From JAXMHB01 sp046346965 (GTDB lineage: Bacteria; Pseudomonadota; Gammaproteobacteria; Xanthomonadales; SZUA-5): a stretch of 64,000 nucleotides of DNA. The notes under the pieces are model-generated. The model worked only from the letters and a program-made list of their open reading frames with translations. It ran no database searches and was not told the DNA's origin. A program made the position numbers and the translations under genes. Each line of letters begins with the position of its first letter. The first letter of the stretch is position 1. This document shows, in pieces, positions 34,175 to 42,102 of the stretch. The stretch spans positions 1-64,000 of the forward strand of contig JAXMHB010000017.1 of the NCBI GenBank assembly GCA_046346965.1, read 5' to 3'.

Positions 34175-35347
34175 TCAGAAACTCACGTTCCAGAGCGCTT
34201 CGAACTCGAAGTGCGCCGATTCGGTGGGATCCACGTTGCTGACGTAGGGCGAACCGAGCACGTATTCCGAACCCGCGTAGCTGGCGGTCAGACGAAAATC
34301 GCCATAGCCGCCAATCGAGCGCCCGAAGCCCACCGACCAGTTGGAGTCGCTCTGGATGCCCTCGATCGCCTTCTGCAGCAGCGCCGAGGTCGGGTTCGGC
34401 TGCAGACTGGTGCTGTAGCGCAAGGACCACTGCCAGCGAGACAGCGAACCCTGCACCGCGGCCGAGTAGACCGTCAGATCCTGCCACTCGAAGCTCGGGC
34501 TAGAGCTGTCACCCAACAGCGCCAGGAAGCGGTTGGGCAGCGCATAGCTGCTGAAGCCGTTGATGTCGCTGTAGAACACATGTTCCGCGCCCAACACCAA
34601 CTCGGTGCTCGGGGCGAGCACGGCAGAGACGCCGAGCGCAGCCGTCGCCGGAATATCGAGATCACCCGGCTCGGAGTACACGCCGCGGAAGCGCTTGTAG
34701 GTGTCCATGTCCACGCGCGAGCGCAGACCCAGACTCCAGCCAAAGGAGTCGTTCAACGGGCCGGCAAGCGCCATCGCCAAACCCATCCCGCGCGACTCTT
34801 CCGACGAAGCGACACTTTCGGGCAACAGACGCGCCGGCGAATCCACCAACGGTGGCAAAGTCGCACTGGCAAAGCGCTGATCGGCGAACACGGCATCGAC
34901 GCCAAAGCCCACACCGCCGGTCGATTGCAGGTACAGGCCAGACGTCAGCAGTCGACGCTCCAAACCAGAGTCGTCAACCGCGCTGAGCGTGGGATCGCTA
35001 CCAGTGATGCGCGCCGACGGCGAGCGCCCCTGGGTCAGCATCGCGGCGCGGGCAAACAACGCCCAGTCGCGACCGCTGGTGACGGGGACGACAAGCAGAT
35101 CGCTCAGCGCGATACTCAAAGGATTGAGCGACGGAGTCACTGTCAGCGACTCGACATCTACCCAGTTGTAGTCTGGCGCCAACCGCTCGGCGGCGGCTGC
35201 CATGAGCGGGCCTCGCAGCACACCATTAGGCGTGTCGAAGCCCTCCGAGAATCCGTCAGTGGCCTGAGCGGCGGAGAGAAAAGAGGGGACGACGAGGATC
35301 AACCCCGCCGTCCCTAGCAAATTTTGCAAACGTGCTCTCGCCTGCAT
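34175..35347 (-). CDS. FadL/OmpP1-like outer-membrane transport protein
   Basis: This 390-residue protein has a signal peptide (about 1-26, ending AAQA). Many beta-strands resemble FadL-type barrels (for example GVGFGVDAVFADQRF, FGWSLGLRSRVDMD, ELVLGAEHVFYSD), and the C-terminus FEFEALWNVSF ends in Phe. FadL proteins carry hydrophobic compounds such as fatty acids across the outer membrane; cargo is not predictable. The NPF-type N-terminal hatch motif of FadL is not clear, so the family call is moderate. ATG 35347 is chosen because the signal peptide starts there. It is divergent from thiD. Confidence 0.6.
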   Translation of the reverse strand: MQARARLQNLLGTAGLILVVPSFLSAAQATDGFSEGFDTPNGVLRGPLMAAAAERLAPDYNWVDVESLTVTPSLNPLSIALSDLLVVPVTSGRDWALFARAAMLTQGRSPSARITGSDPTLSAVDDSGLERRLLTSGLYLQSTGGVGFGVDAVFADQRFASATLPPLVDSPARLLPESVASSEESRGMGLAMALAGPLNDSFGWSLGLRSRVDMDTYKRFRGVYSEPGDLDIPATAALGVSAVLAPSTELVLGAEHVFYSDINGFSSYALPNRFLALLGDSSSPSFEWQDLTVYSAAVQGSLSRWQWSLRYSTSLQPNPTSALLQKAIEGIQSDSNWSVGFGRSIGGYGDFRLTASYAGSEYVLGSPYVSNVDPTESAHFEFEALWNVSF

Positions 35348-35360
35348 GCCCCAAAGCCCT

Positions 35361-35389
35361 GCTAGAAGGAAAGGAGTGTTGCTTCTAGC
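35361..35389. promoter_or_regulatory. Inverted repeat between divergent genes
   Basis: GCTAGAAG and CTTCTAGC are perfect 8-base arms around GAAAGGAGTGTTG, 14 bases upstream of the FadL-like gene. It could be an operator or an RNA hairpin in that gene's leader. No named regulator fits. Confidence 0.35.
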
Positions 35390-35475
35390 CGACGCCAGGA
35401 TCGCAAGAAAACAACACCGTGTCAACTACGCAACAACCAAAAAATTTCGTTGTATCTGCGCAACAAGAGGCTGCC

Positions 35476-36285
35476 ATGATCACAAACGCCAGACCCACGG
35501 CTTACGCACTGACCATCGCCGGCTCCGACTCGGGCGGCGGTGCCGGAATCCAGGCTGATCTGCGCAGTTTCGCCAGTCAAGGGGTCTTTGGTCTGACTGC
35601 CCTCACTGCCATTACCGCGCAAAACACCCGCGCCGTCAGTCAGGTCCAGATGCTGCCGACGCGCATGGTGCGCGCGCAGATCGATGCCGTGCTGTCGGAT
35701 TTCCCGGTCGGCGCAGTGAAGACGGGCATGCTGGGCAGCGGCGCGATCACCCGATGCGTTGCGGGAGCAATTCGGGATCGGGCGCTGCCCTGGATCGTCG
35801 ACCCGGTCATGATTGCCAGCAGCGGCGCCCGCTTGCTGGATCAGGATGCCGAACGCAGTTTGCTCGACCTGCTGCTGCCGCGCGCCACGGTGCTGACGCC
35901 GAACATCCCCGAAGCCGAAGTGCTGCTCGGTCGCTCGATCACCCGAAGCAGCCAGATGGCCGCCGCGGCGGCCGAGTTGCGCACGCTCGGTGCGCAGGCG
36001 GTGCTGTTGAAAGGCGGGCACCTGAGCGGCCGCACGGTGGTCGACATCTACTGCGACGCCGACGGGGTCACCGAATTTGCCGCGCCGCGGCGCCGCTTCC
36101 AGGGTCACGGCACCGGATGCACGCTGGCCTCGCTGCTGGCCGCCCGTTTTGCGCTCGGCGAGCGCGGACTGGTGGCCGTCACGTCCGCCATCGGCGCGTT
36201 TCGGCAGGCACTCGATGGCGGGGTCACGGTGGGCCGGGGCGAGGTCTACGTGCCTTACCCAGTGGGCGTTGCGCTGCGCCAGTGA
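35476..36285 (+). CDS. thiD: Hydroxymethylpyrimidine/phosphomethylpyrimidine kinase
   Basis: This 269-residue ribokinase-fold enzyme of thiamine biosynthesis phosphorylates HMP and HMP-P. Signature motifs are ALTIAGSDSGGGAGIQADL at the substrate end, VKTGMLGS, DPVMIASSGARLL, TPNIPEAEVLLG and the anion-hole motif GHGTGCTLAS with its catalytic cysteine region. ATG 35476 has a GAGG site seven bases upstream. No TPP riboswitch is recognisable in the leader, and no other thiamine gene is adjacent. It faces htpX tail to tail across a strong hairpin. Confidence 0.95.
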   Translation: MITNARPTAYALTIAGSDSGGGAGIQADLRSFASQGVFGLTALTAITAQNTRAVSQVQMLPTRMVRAQIDAVLSDFPVGAVKTGMLGSGAITRCVAGAIRDRALPWIVDPVMIASSGARLLDQDAERSLLDLLLPRATVLTPNIPEAEVLLGRSITRSSQMAAAAAELRTLGAQAVLLKGGHLSGRTVVDIYCDADGVTEFAAPRRRFQGHGTGCTLASLLAARFALGERGLVAVTSAIGAFRQALDGGVTVGRGEVYVPYPVGVALRQ

Positions 36286-36288
36286 ATG

Positions 36289-36316
36289 GCGCCGCCCGCG
36301 TTGAGGCGGGCGGCGC
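36289..36316. terminator. Bidirectional terminator between thiD and htpX
   Basis: GCGCCGCCCGC and GCGGGCGGCGC form a perfect 11-pair stem around GTTGAG in the 44-base convergent gap, a typical place for a shared terminator. No T-tract is present. Confidence 0.6.
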
Positions 36317-36329
36317 GCATGGCTCGGGA

Positions 36330-37208
36330 TCAGGCGCGATCGCGCAGTGCGGCGATGCGCTCTTCCAGCGGCGGGTGACTCATGAACAGGCGTTTCAGGC
36401 CGGCGCCGACGCCGCCACTGATGCCGAAAGCCTGCACTTCGCTGGGCAGGGCGGTCTGGCCGTGATTCAACTGCAGACGCTGGAGCGCAGCGATCATCTT
36501 GTGGCGGCCGGCCAACTGCGCGCCGCCGGCATCGGCGCGGAATTCGCGCTGGCGCGAGAACCACATCGCAATCACCGAGGCGATCAGGCCGAACAGGATC
36601 TCCAGCACGAACACAATCGCAAAGTAACCGAGCCCCGGACCTTCGCCGGCTTCGCGCTTGAACACGACCTGGTCGATCAACTGTCCGAGCACGCGCGACA
36701 GGAAGATCACAAAGGTGTTGAGCACGCCCTGCACCAGCGTCAGGGTGATCATGTCGCCATTGGCGACGTGGCTGACCTCGTGCGCGAGCACGGCTTCCAC
36801 CTCATCGCCGGACATGTTTCGCAGCAAACCGGTACTGACCGCCACCAGCGCGTTGTTGCGGTTCATGCCAGTGGCAAAGGCGTTGAGGTCAGGCGCCTCG
36901 TAGATCGCCACCTCCGGCATGCCGATACCCGCGGCCTGCGCCTGCCGGCGCACGGTGTCCACCAGCCAGCGCTCTTCGGGCGTCTGCGGGTTCTGAATCA
37001 CCCGGGCACCGGTCGATCGCAGCGCCAGCCACTTGGACATGGCCAGCGAGATGAAGGAGCCGGCGAAACCAAACAGGGCCGCCATCACCAGAATGCCGGT
37101 CATACTGCGCGGATTCAGACCAAAGGCCGAGCCGAGCACACTCATCACCACACTCAACATGATGAGCACCGCAAAATTGGTACCCACTAACAGCAACACG
37201 CGTTTCAT
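36330..37208 (-). CDS. htpX: Heat-shock-associated membrane zinc protease HtpX
   Basis: This 292-residue M48B protease of inner-membrane quality control has two N-terminal helices (about 4-26 and 36-58). The zinc motif HEVSH (His143, Glu144, His147) and FSRQREFRADAGGA, with the third-ligand Glu, are present. Further helices lie near 158-180 and 195-215, and the C-terminal MSHPPLEERIAALR is typical. Length and layout match E. coli HtpX. ATG 37208 has a GGAG site. It degrades misfolded membrane proteins together with FtsH in E. coli; the same is expected here. Confidence 0.96.
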   Translation of the reverse strand: MKRVLLLVGTNFAVLIMLSVVMSVLGSAFGLNPRSMTGILVMAALFGFAGSFISLAMSKWLALRSTGARVIQNPQTPEERWLVDTVRRQAQAAGIGMPEVAIYEAPDLNAFATGMNRNNALVAVSTGLLRNMSGDEVEAVLAHEVSHVANGDMITLTLVQGVLNTFVIFLSRVLGQLIDQVVFKREAGEGPGLGYFAIVFVLEILFGLIASVIAMWFSRQREFRADAGGAQLAGRHKMIAALQRLQLNHGQTALPSEVQAFGISGGVGAGLKRLFMSHPPLEERIAALRDRA

Positions 37209-37322
37209 GGACGGACTCCAGATTGCCAAAGCCACGGGGACGAAGGGTGGTGACGTTACCCGCGCAATTCAAGGACGATGGAACTTTCGTTCGGGTGTGG
37301 CTAACAGAATGTCTGCGCCGAC

Positions 37323-38207
37323 ATGAGCAATTCGTGCACGCCCTACTGCGGTCGCTTCGCACCCTCGCCAACCGGCCCGCTGCATCTGGGTTCGCTGTTG
37401 AGCGCCTGCGCGAGTTGGCTGGATGCGCGCGCGAACGGTGGCCGCTGGCTGATTCGGATGGAAGACCTCGATCCGCCGCGCGAGGCGCCCGGCGCGCGGA
37501 CGGAGATCCTTGCCACGCTGACCCGCAGCGGCATGCATTCGGATCTACCCATCCGCGTACAGAGTGAACGCGCGCGCGCCTACGATGACGCGCTGCTCAG
37601 ACTGCTGCGCAGTGGACACGCCTTCGAATGCCGCTGTTCCCGCACCGATCTTGCCACCAGCGGGGGCATCCATCGCGGGCCTTGCCGTGCTTCCGACCGC
37701 AGGCGTGCGCCGGCGATCCGCCTGCGCGTGCCGGATGCCGTGGTCAGCTTCGCAGACCGGATCCAGGGCAACTATGCGCAAGCCCTCGCGGTCTGCGTGG
37801 GCGATGTGGTGCTGAAGCGCGCGGATGGCCTGTACGCCTATCAATTGGCCGTGGTCGTGGACGATGCCGATCAAGGCATCACCCATGTGGTCCGCGGCGC
37901 CGATTTACTCGACTCGACACCGCGTCAGATCTATCTGCAGCGCTGTCTGGGTTTGCCGACACCCAGCTACGCCCACGTGCCAGTGCTGCTCGGCGCCGAC
38001 GGGCAAAAGCTCAGCAAGCAGAATCTGGCACCGGCGATCGTCGCCGGCACGGAGCTCCACGCGCTGCGACGCGTCGGCCGCTGGCTCGGTCAGCCGGATA
38101 GCGATGCCGACTCCGCATCGGCATGGCTGGCACAGGCTGCTGAGCGCTGGCGGCTGGATGCCATTCCACGACGGTACGGAATACCGATCGGCGACGATCA
38201 GCACTGA
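37323..38207 (+). CDS. gluQ: Glutamyl-Q tRNA(Asp) synthetase
   Basis: This 294-residue truncated glutamyl-tRNA synthetase paralogue glutamylates the queuosine base of tRNA-Asp. The class I HIGH-like motif is in RFAPSPTGPLHLGSL. A zinc site is indicated by ECRCSRTDL and GPCR. ADQGITHVVRGADLLDSTPRQIYLQ and the KMSKS-like GQKLSKQNLAP follow. The anticodon-binding domain of GltX is absent, as expected for YadB/GluQ. A 14-base palindrome overlaps its stop. PhaB follows after 66 bases on the same strand, with its own likely ribosome-binding site. Confidence 0.95.
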   Translation: MSNSCTPYCGRFAPSPTGPLHLGSLLSACASWLDARANGGRWLIRMEDLDPPREAPGARTEILATLTRSGMHSDLPIRVQSERARAYDDALLRLLRSGHAFECRCSRTDLATSGGIHRGPCRASDRRRAPAIRLRVPDAVVSFADRIQGNYAQALAVCVGDVVLKRADGLYAYQLAVVVDDADQGITHVVRGADLLDSTPRQIYLQRCLGLPTPSYAHVPVLLGADGQKLSKQNLAPAIVAGTELHALRRVGRWLGQPDSDADSASAWLAQAAERWRLDAIPRRYGIPIGDDQH

Positions 38208-38273
38208 TCGCGATCAGCCCGGGCCGTGTCCGCGCTGTGTAGAATCCTTGTAAACCTGGGAGGGAGTCACGCT

Positions 38274-39014
38274 ATGACGAGTCGTATTGCTCTGGTTACC
38301 GGCGGCACCGGCGGCATTGGCACTGCCATCATCAAGCGCCTCGCGCGCAACGGCCACCGCGTGGCGACCAACTATCGAAATGAGGAAAAGGCGCGCGCCT
38401 GGCAGGAGCAACTGCGCGCGGATGGCGTGGAGTGCCTGATCGTCCCCGGGGACGTCGCCGATTACAGTTCCTGCCAGAACATGATCAAGGAGATCGAGGG
38501 GCAACTGGGCGGCGTCGACATCGTCATCAACAACGCCGGCATCACCCGCGACACCACCTTTCACCGGATGTCGCCGGTGCAGTGGTCGGACGTGATCGCC
38601 ACCAATCTGACCGGCTGCTACAACGTCACCCGCTGCGTGATCGAAGGCATGCGCGCGCGCATGTGGGGCCGCGTCATCCAGATCTCCTCGATCAACGGCC
38701 AGAAGGGCCAGTACGGCCAGGCCAATTACGCGGCCTCGAAGGCCGGCATGCACGGCTTCACCATCTCGCTGGCGCAGGAAAACGCGAAGTTCGGCGTCAC
38801 CGTCAACACCGTCTCGCCGGGCTATGTGGGCACCGATATGGTGATGGCCGTGCCGGAGGAAGTGCGCGCCAAGATCGTCGCGCAGATCCCCACCGGCCGC
38901 CTCGGCACGCCGGACGAGATTGCCTACGCCGTCTGCTTCTTCGTCGCCGAAGATGCGGCCTGGATCACCGGTGCCAATCTGTCGATCAATGGCGGACACT
39001 ACATGGGCTGGTGA
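38274..39014 (+). CDS. phaB: Acetoacetyl-CoA reductase
   Basis: This 246-residue SDR enzyme reduces acetoacetyl-CoA to (R)-3-hydroxybutyryl-CoA with NADPH, the second step of polyhydroxybutyrate synthesis. It shows the TGGTGGIGTA cofactor motif, NNAGITRD, the catalytic Ser (ISSINGQKGQYGQ) and YxxxK (ANYAASKAG), and the PhaB-type substrate segment VSPGYVGTDMV. It closely resembles Cupriavidus PhaB, so separation from FabG is reliable. A GGGAGGGAG ribosome-binding site precedes the ATG. A possible -10 (TAGAAT, 38240-38245) lies upstream. PhaR follows; no phaA or phaC is in the window. Confidence 0.93.
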   Translation: MTSRIALVTGGTGGIGTAIIKRLARNGHRVATNYRNEEKARAWQEQLRADGVECLIVPGDVADYSSCQNMIKEIEGQLGGVDIVINNAGITRDTTFHRMSPVQWSDVIATNLTGCYNVTRCVIEGMRARMWGRVIQISSINGQKGQYGQANYAASKAGMHGFTISLAQENAKFGVTVNTVSPGYVGTDMVMAVPEEVRAKIVAQIPTGRLGTPDEIAYAVCFFVAEDAAWITGANLSINGGHYMGW

Positions 39015-39082
39015 TGCCCTTCGGGCCGATCGCGCGCCCGATCGGCCTGCCCATGCTGCCTGCGTCGAGGAAACCCGCGCTG

Positions 39083-39592
39083 ATGTCCCGCATCCGAATC
39101 ATCAAGAAGTACCCGAATCGCCGTTTGTACGACACCGAAATCTCGTCGTACGTGACGCTGGAGGACATCCGTCAATTGGTACAGGACGGCGAGGCCTTTG
39201 AGGTCCAGGATGCCAAGACCGGCCAAGATCTGACGCGCTCGGTGTTGCTGCAAATCATCACCGAGCGCGAGGAACAGGGTCAGCCGCTGCTGACCACCAA
39301 CATGCTGTCGCAGTTGATCCGCTTCTACGGCGACTCGCTGCAGGGCTTCATGGGCAGCTATCTCGAACGCAGCATGCAGATCTTCCTGGAACAACAGCAG
39401 CAATTCCGGACCCAGCTCAACACGCTGCTCGGCCAGTCGCCGTGGGCCGTGATGACCGACCTGACCGAGCGCAATCTGCAACTCTGGCAGCAACTGCAGC
39501 AGGGCTTCGGCAAGCCGCCGGCACCGCCAGCGGCCACCAATGAACGCCCCAAAGCCGAGCCGGCGGCCAGCGCCCGGCCGCGCGGCAAGTAG
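39083..39592 (+). CDS. phaR: Polyhydroxyalkanoate synthesis repressor PhaR
   Basis: This 169-residue regulator has the PHB_acc_N domain at its start (RIIKKYPNRRLYDTEISSYVTL). The PHB_acc region with DGEAFEVQDAKTGQDLTRSVLLQII and the Gln-rich helical stretch (IFLEQQQQFRTQLN) follow, then a polar C-tail. PhaR binds PHA granules and also represses phasin genes, derepressing them when granules form. The ATG at 39083 has a GAGG site. It lies 68 bases after phaB on the same strand. Two phasin genes lie 19-24 kb downstream and are plausible targets. Confidence 0.94.
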   Translation: MSRIRIIKKYPNRRLYDTEISSYVTLEDIRQLVQDGEAFEVQDAKTGQDLTRSVLLQIITEREEQGQPLLTTNMLSQLIRFYGDSLQGFMGSYLERSMQIFLEQQQQFRTQLNTLLGQSPWAVMTDLTERNLQLWQQLQQGFGKPPAPPAATNERPKAEPAASARPRGK

Positions 39593-39594
39593 AC

Positions 39595-40482
39595 TCAGCG
39601 CGGATCGTAGCCGGCGTAATGCCGGCGCAGGGTCTCGTAGGCGGCGCGGTCGGCGTCGCTGATCGCTTCTGGCGTGTGAATTTGCAGCACCACGTATTGA
39701 TCGCCGACGCCGCTGCCGGACGGCATGCCGCGGCCTTTCAGCCGCAGCTTGCGGCCGCTCTGCGAACCCGCCGGAATCGCCATCTCCACGGCGCCGCCCA
39801 GGGTCGGCACGGAGACACGGGCGCCCAGTGCCGCTTCCCAGGGGCTGAGCGGCAGCTGCACGGTGACGTCGTTACCCTCGACGGCGAAGCGCGGGTGCGG
39901 ACGGATGCGCACCTGCAGCAGCAGATCGCCCGGGGTGCCGTCGGCGCCTATATGACCTTGTCCTGACAGGCGGATCGTCTTGCCGGATTGGATGCCCTTG
40001 GGAATCTTCACCTCCAGCGTGCGCAGGCCGCGCGGCGATTGCAGACTGACGCGCTGCTTGCCACCGGCGTAGGCCGTTTCCAGATCGATCTCCAGTTCGG
40101 CACGGGTATCGGCCGGATTCTCGCGGGCGCCGCGGCGCGGTCCGCCGGCACGCGCGCGGCCGAACAAGGACTCGAAGAAGTCGCTGAACTGGCCACCGCC
40201 GCCAAGGTCACCCATGTCGAACTCAAAGCCGCCGCCACCGGGCCGGAACTCATCGCCGGCGCGGAAGCCGCCCGCGCGCGCCTGATCGTAAGCGGCGCGC
40301 CGTTCCGGCTCGCGCAGCGCCTCGAAGGCCTCGTTGATGTCCTTGAAGCGCTCCTCGGCGTTCTTTTCCTTGCTGACGTCCGGGTGAAACTTGCGCGCCA
40401 GCTTGCGATAGGCCGACTTGATCTCGTCGGCGCTGGCATCCGGCTTGACGCCCAACACATCGTAGTAGTCCTTGAAGCGCAT
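39595..40482 (-). CDS. cbpA: DnaJ-class co-chaperone CbpA
   Basis: This 295-residue J-domain protein without a zinc finger has a J domain at 1-70 (DYYDVLGVKPDASADEIKSAYRKLARKFHPDVS, containing HPD). A Gly/Phe-rich linker covers about 75-105 (GGGGFEFDMGDLGGGGQF), and two C-terminal substrate domains follow (IPKGIQSGKTIRLSGQG, IPAGSQSGRKLRLKGRG). It stimulates DnaK and, in E. coli, binds curved DNA. A GTG six bases upstream is an alternative start. Hsp20 lies upstream on the same strand, making a small heat-shock cluster. Confidence 0.92.
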   Translation of the reverse strand: MRFKDYYDVLGVKPDASADEIKSAYRKLARKFHPDVSKEKNAEERFKDINEAFEALREPERRAAYDQARAGGFRAGDEFRPGGGGFEFDMGDLGGGGQFSDFFESLFGRARAGGPRRGARENPADTRAELEIDLETAYAGGKQRVSLQSPRGLRTLEVKIPKGIQSGKTIRLSGQGHIGADGTPGDLLLQVRIRPHPRFAVEGNDVTVQLPLSPWEAALGARVSVPTLGGAVEMAIPAGSQSGRKLRLKGRGMPSGSGVGDQYVVLQIHTPEAISDADRAAYETLRRHYAGYDPR

Positions 40483-40572
40483 GGTCACCGTCGTCTGCGT
40501 GAGATGGTCGGAATGATGGGCCCTTTACGAGCGCCGCGCAGGTCGGTCGATCTGCGCGGCGCGGTCTGGACA

Positions 40573-40596
40573 GCGCGGGGCTCGGCGGCCCCGCGC
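40573..40596. terminator. Hairpin between hsp20 and cbpA
   Basis: GCGCGGGG and CCCCGCGC are perfect arms around CTCGGCGG, downstream of hsp20 on the minus strand. GC-rich with no T-run; a terminator or mRNA-processing hairpin is possible. Confidence 0.4.
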
Positions 40597-40622
40597 ACAC
40601 GGTCGCTGGCGCCGACCTCGGC

Positions 40623-41072
40623 TTACTGGTGGATGGTGATCCGGCGCGGCGTGGTCTCCGGCCGCTTGGGAATCACGACTTCGAGCACGCCGTGCTTGCC
40701 ACTGGCGGTGATGCCATCGGCGTCGGCGCTGTCGGGCAGCGCGAAGCGTCGATAGAACAGCCCGCGCGAGCGCTCCACCCGCGTGTACTTCTCGTTCTCT
40801 TCCTTGGTGTCGGTCTTGCGCTCGCCCTTGATGGTCAGGATGCCCTTCTCCATATGGATCTCGATGTCCTTCGGATCCACCCCAGGAATATCGGCCTGGA
40901 TGACGAAGCGCTGCGGCTCTTCCTTCACGTCCACATGCGGCGTCCACTGACTGGTGACCACACTGGACGCGTCCTGAGCCTCGCCGCCGTTGAAGAACTT
41001 CTCGATCAACTCGCGAAACTCATTCGGGGTATTGGCCGGCAGATTCCACGGGTTGTAGCGGGTAATAGCCAT
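40623..41072 (-). CDS. Hsp20 small heat-shock protein
   Basis: This 149-residue alpha-crystallin-domain protein has an N-terminal arm (1-42, ITRYNPWNLPANTPNEF). The crystallin domain follows (about 45-140) with DVKEEPQRFVIQADIPGVDPKDIEIHMEKG and the GVLEVVIPK strand that carries the usual A-x-x-x-n-G-v-L motif (ASGKHGVLEVVIPK). It forms oligomers that hold unfolded proteins, cooperating with DnaK/CbpA. ATG 41072 has a GGAGGAG site, so the upstream in-frame extension is rejected. It is probably heat-regulated, but no sigma-32 promoter could be assigned with confidence. Confidence 0.93.
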   Translation of the reverse strand: MAITRYNPWNLPANTPNEFRELIEKFFNGGEAQDASSVVTSQWTPHVDVKEEPQRFVIQADIPGVDPKDIEIHMEKGILTIKGERKTDTKEENEKYTRVERSRGLFYRRFALPDSADADGITASGKHGVLEVVIPKRPETTPRRITIHQ

Positions 41073-41228
41073 GAACTCCTCCGATCTTCTGGTTTGCGGC
41101 GCGATTGCCGCCATGACCACTAGATGGGGTTCAGGCGCAGGCTTTCAAGCGCAGGTGGTCGAACCGCGACGCGGCAGGCCGGTGCGGAGGACACGGCGAT
41201 CAGAAGCGGCTTTGCGCCGCAGAGCCAC

Positions 41229-41567
41229 GGACCGCGCCTGGCGGCAGACGATTCTGGACTCGAAGCGCGGCTCACAAGACTGGTTCGGAATCCCTGTCTC
41301 GCCTACGACGCGCTTTCCCGTCCTGCAGTCCGGCGACAGAACCACGCAAGCGCCCCACGGCTGGTCCCGCGCCCCCTTACCCCCGCCCCGCTTTTGCGCT
41401 TCCGCACCCATGCTGGGCAAGCATCGTGTTTGGGCTCCCAGTCTCGCCTTCGTCACGCTGACCCGTCCCGCAAACCTGGCGACAGCGCCACGCAGGCGCC
41501 GCACGGCTGGTCCCCCGCCCCCCCGCCCCACCTTTGCCCACACCCACCCGTGTTTGGCGAGAGGTTT
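41229..41567 (+). repeat. MITE-like fragment plus two tandem composite repeat units
   Basis: Bases 41229-41280 match the reverse complement of 28798-28856 in the MITE-like element. Two copies of the composite core follow, starting at GTCTCGCC 41296 and 41441 (period 145), each ending in GCACCCATGCTGGGCAAG or ACCCGTGTTTGGCGAG. The second copy ends at the stop codon of the PAP2 phosphatase (41569). Together they fill the 496-base gap between hsp20 and that gene; nothing else is supported there. Confidence 0.8.
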
Positions 41568-41568
41568 C

Positions 41569-42102
41569 CTAGACGCAGGCCAGACTCAGGCGCGCCAACA
41601 GGGCACCCAGCGCCGAAGCAGCCAGTACATCGCTGGGGTAATGCAGACCGAGCACCACCCGCGAGAGCGCGACGCTGAGCGCGAAGGGCACCAGCAGCAG
41701 GGCGAGCGCCGGCAGATAGCTCAGCGCTACCCAGGTGAAGCTGACCGCATGCAGCGTGTGGCCGGAGGGAAAACTGAACTCGTCGAGCGGCGCCACGCTC
41801 ACGGCGATCTGCGGATGCCGATGCAAGGGGCGCGGACGGCGACTCCAACGCTTCAGTCCGTGGTAGAGCAGCAGGGCGATGGCCCCGACGACCAGCATAT
41901 GCAGCGCCGCCTGCAGGCCGCGATCCCGGTCCAGCAACGGCATTGCCAGACACAGCAGCAACCAGAACCAGCCATCTCCCAGCCAACTGACCGCGGCAAA
42001 GTAGCGCTGTACCGGGCGTCGCCGCGCCAGTCGGTTGATGCGCAAACACCAGGACACATCCTGCGCCAGCAGGCGCCCGGCGGCGATTCCCAAGGCACTC
42101 AT
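41569..42102 (-). CDS. PAP2-family membrane phosphatase
   Basis: This 177-residue membrane protein has about five helices and the three PAP2 catalytic motifs: KRWSRRPRP (KX6RP), FPSGHTLHAV (PSGH) and SRVVLGLHYPSDVLAA (SRX5HX3D). It dephosphorylates a lipid such as undecaprenyl pyrophosphate or phosphatidic acid at the inner membrane, with the active site on the periplasmic face. It overlaps the upstream glycosyltransferase gene by four bases (ATGA), so the two act in one transcript and perhaps one glycolipid pathway. Its stop abuts a dispersed repeat. Confidence 0.92.
   Translation of the reverse strand: MSALGIAAGRLLAQDVSWCLRINRLARRRPVQRYFAAVSWLGDGWFWLLLCLAMPLLDRDRGLQAALHMLVVGAIALLLYHGLKRWSRRPRPLHRHPQIAVSVAPLDEFSFPSGHTLHAVSFTWVALSYLPALALLLVPFALSVALSRVVLGLHYPSDVLAASALGALLARLSLACV

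Noticed and set aside
35348..35475. TPP riboswitch in front of thiD
   Set aside because: The conserved thi-box pattern (CUGAGA...ACCUGAUC-type) is not present; only an unrelated inverted repeat is seen.
41073..41568. A hidden gene in the 496-base gap
   Set aside because: All open frames fall in repeat blocks and have no start signals or domain pattern.
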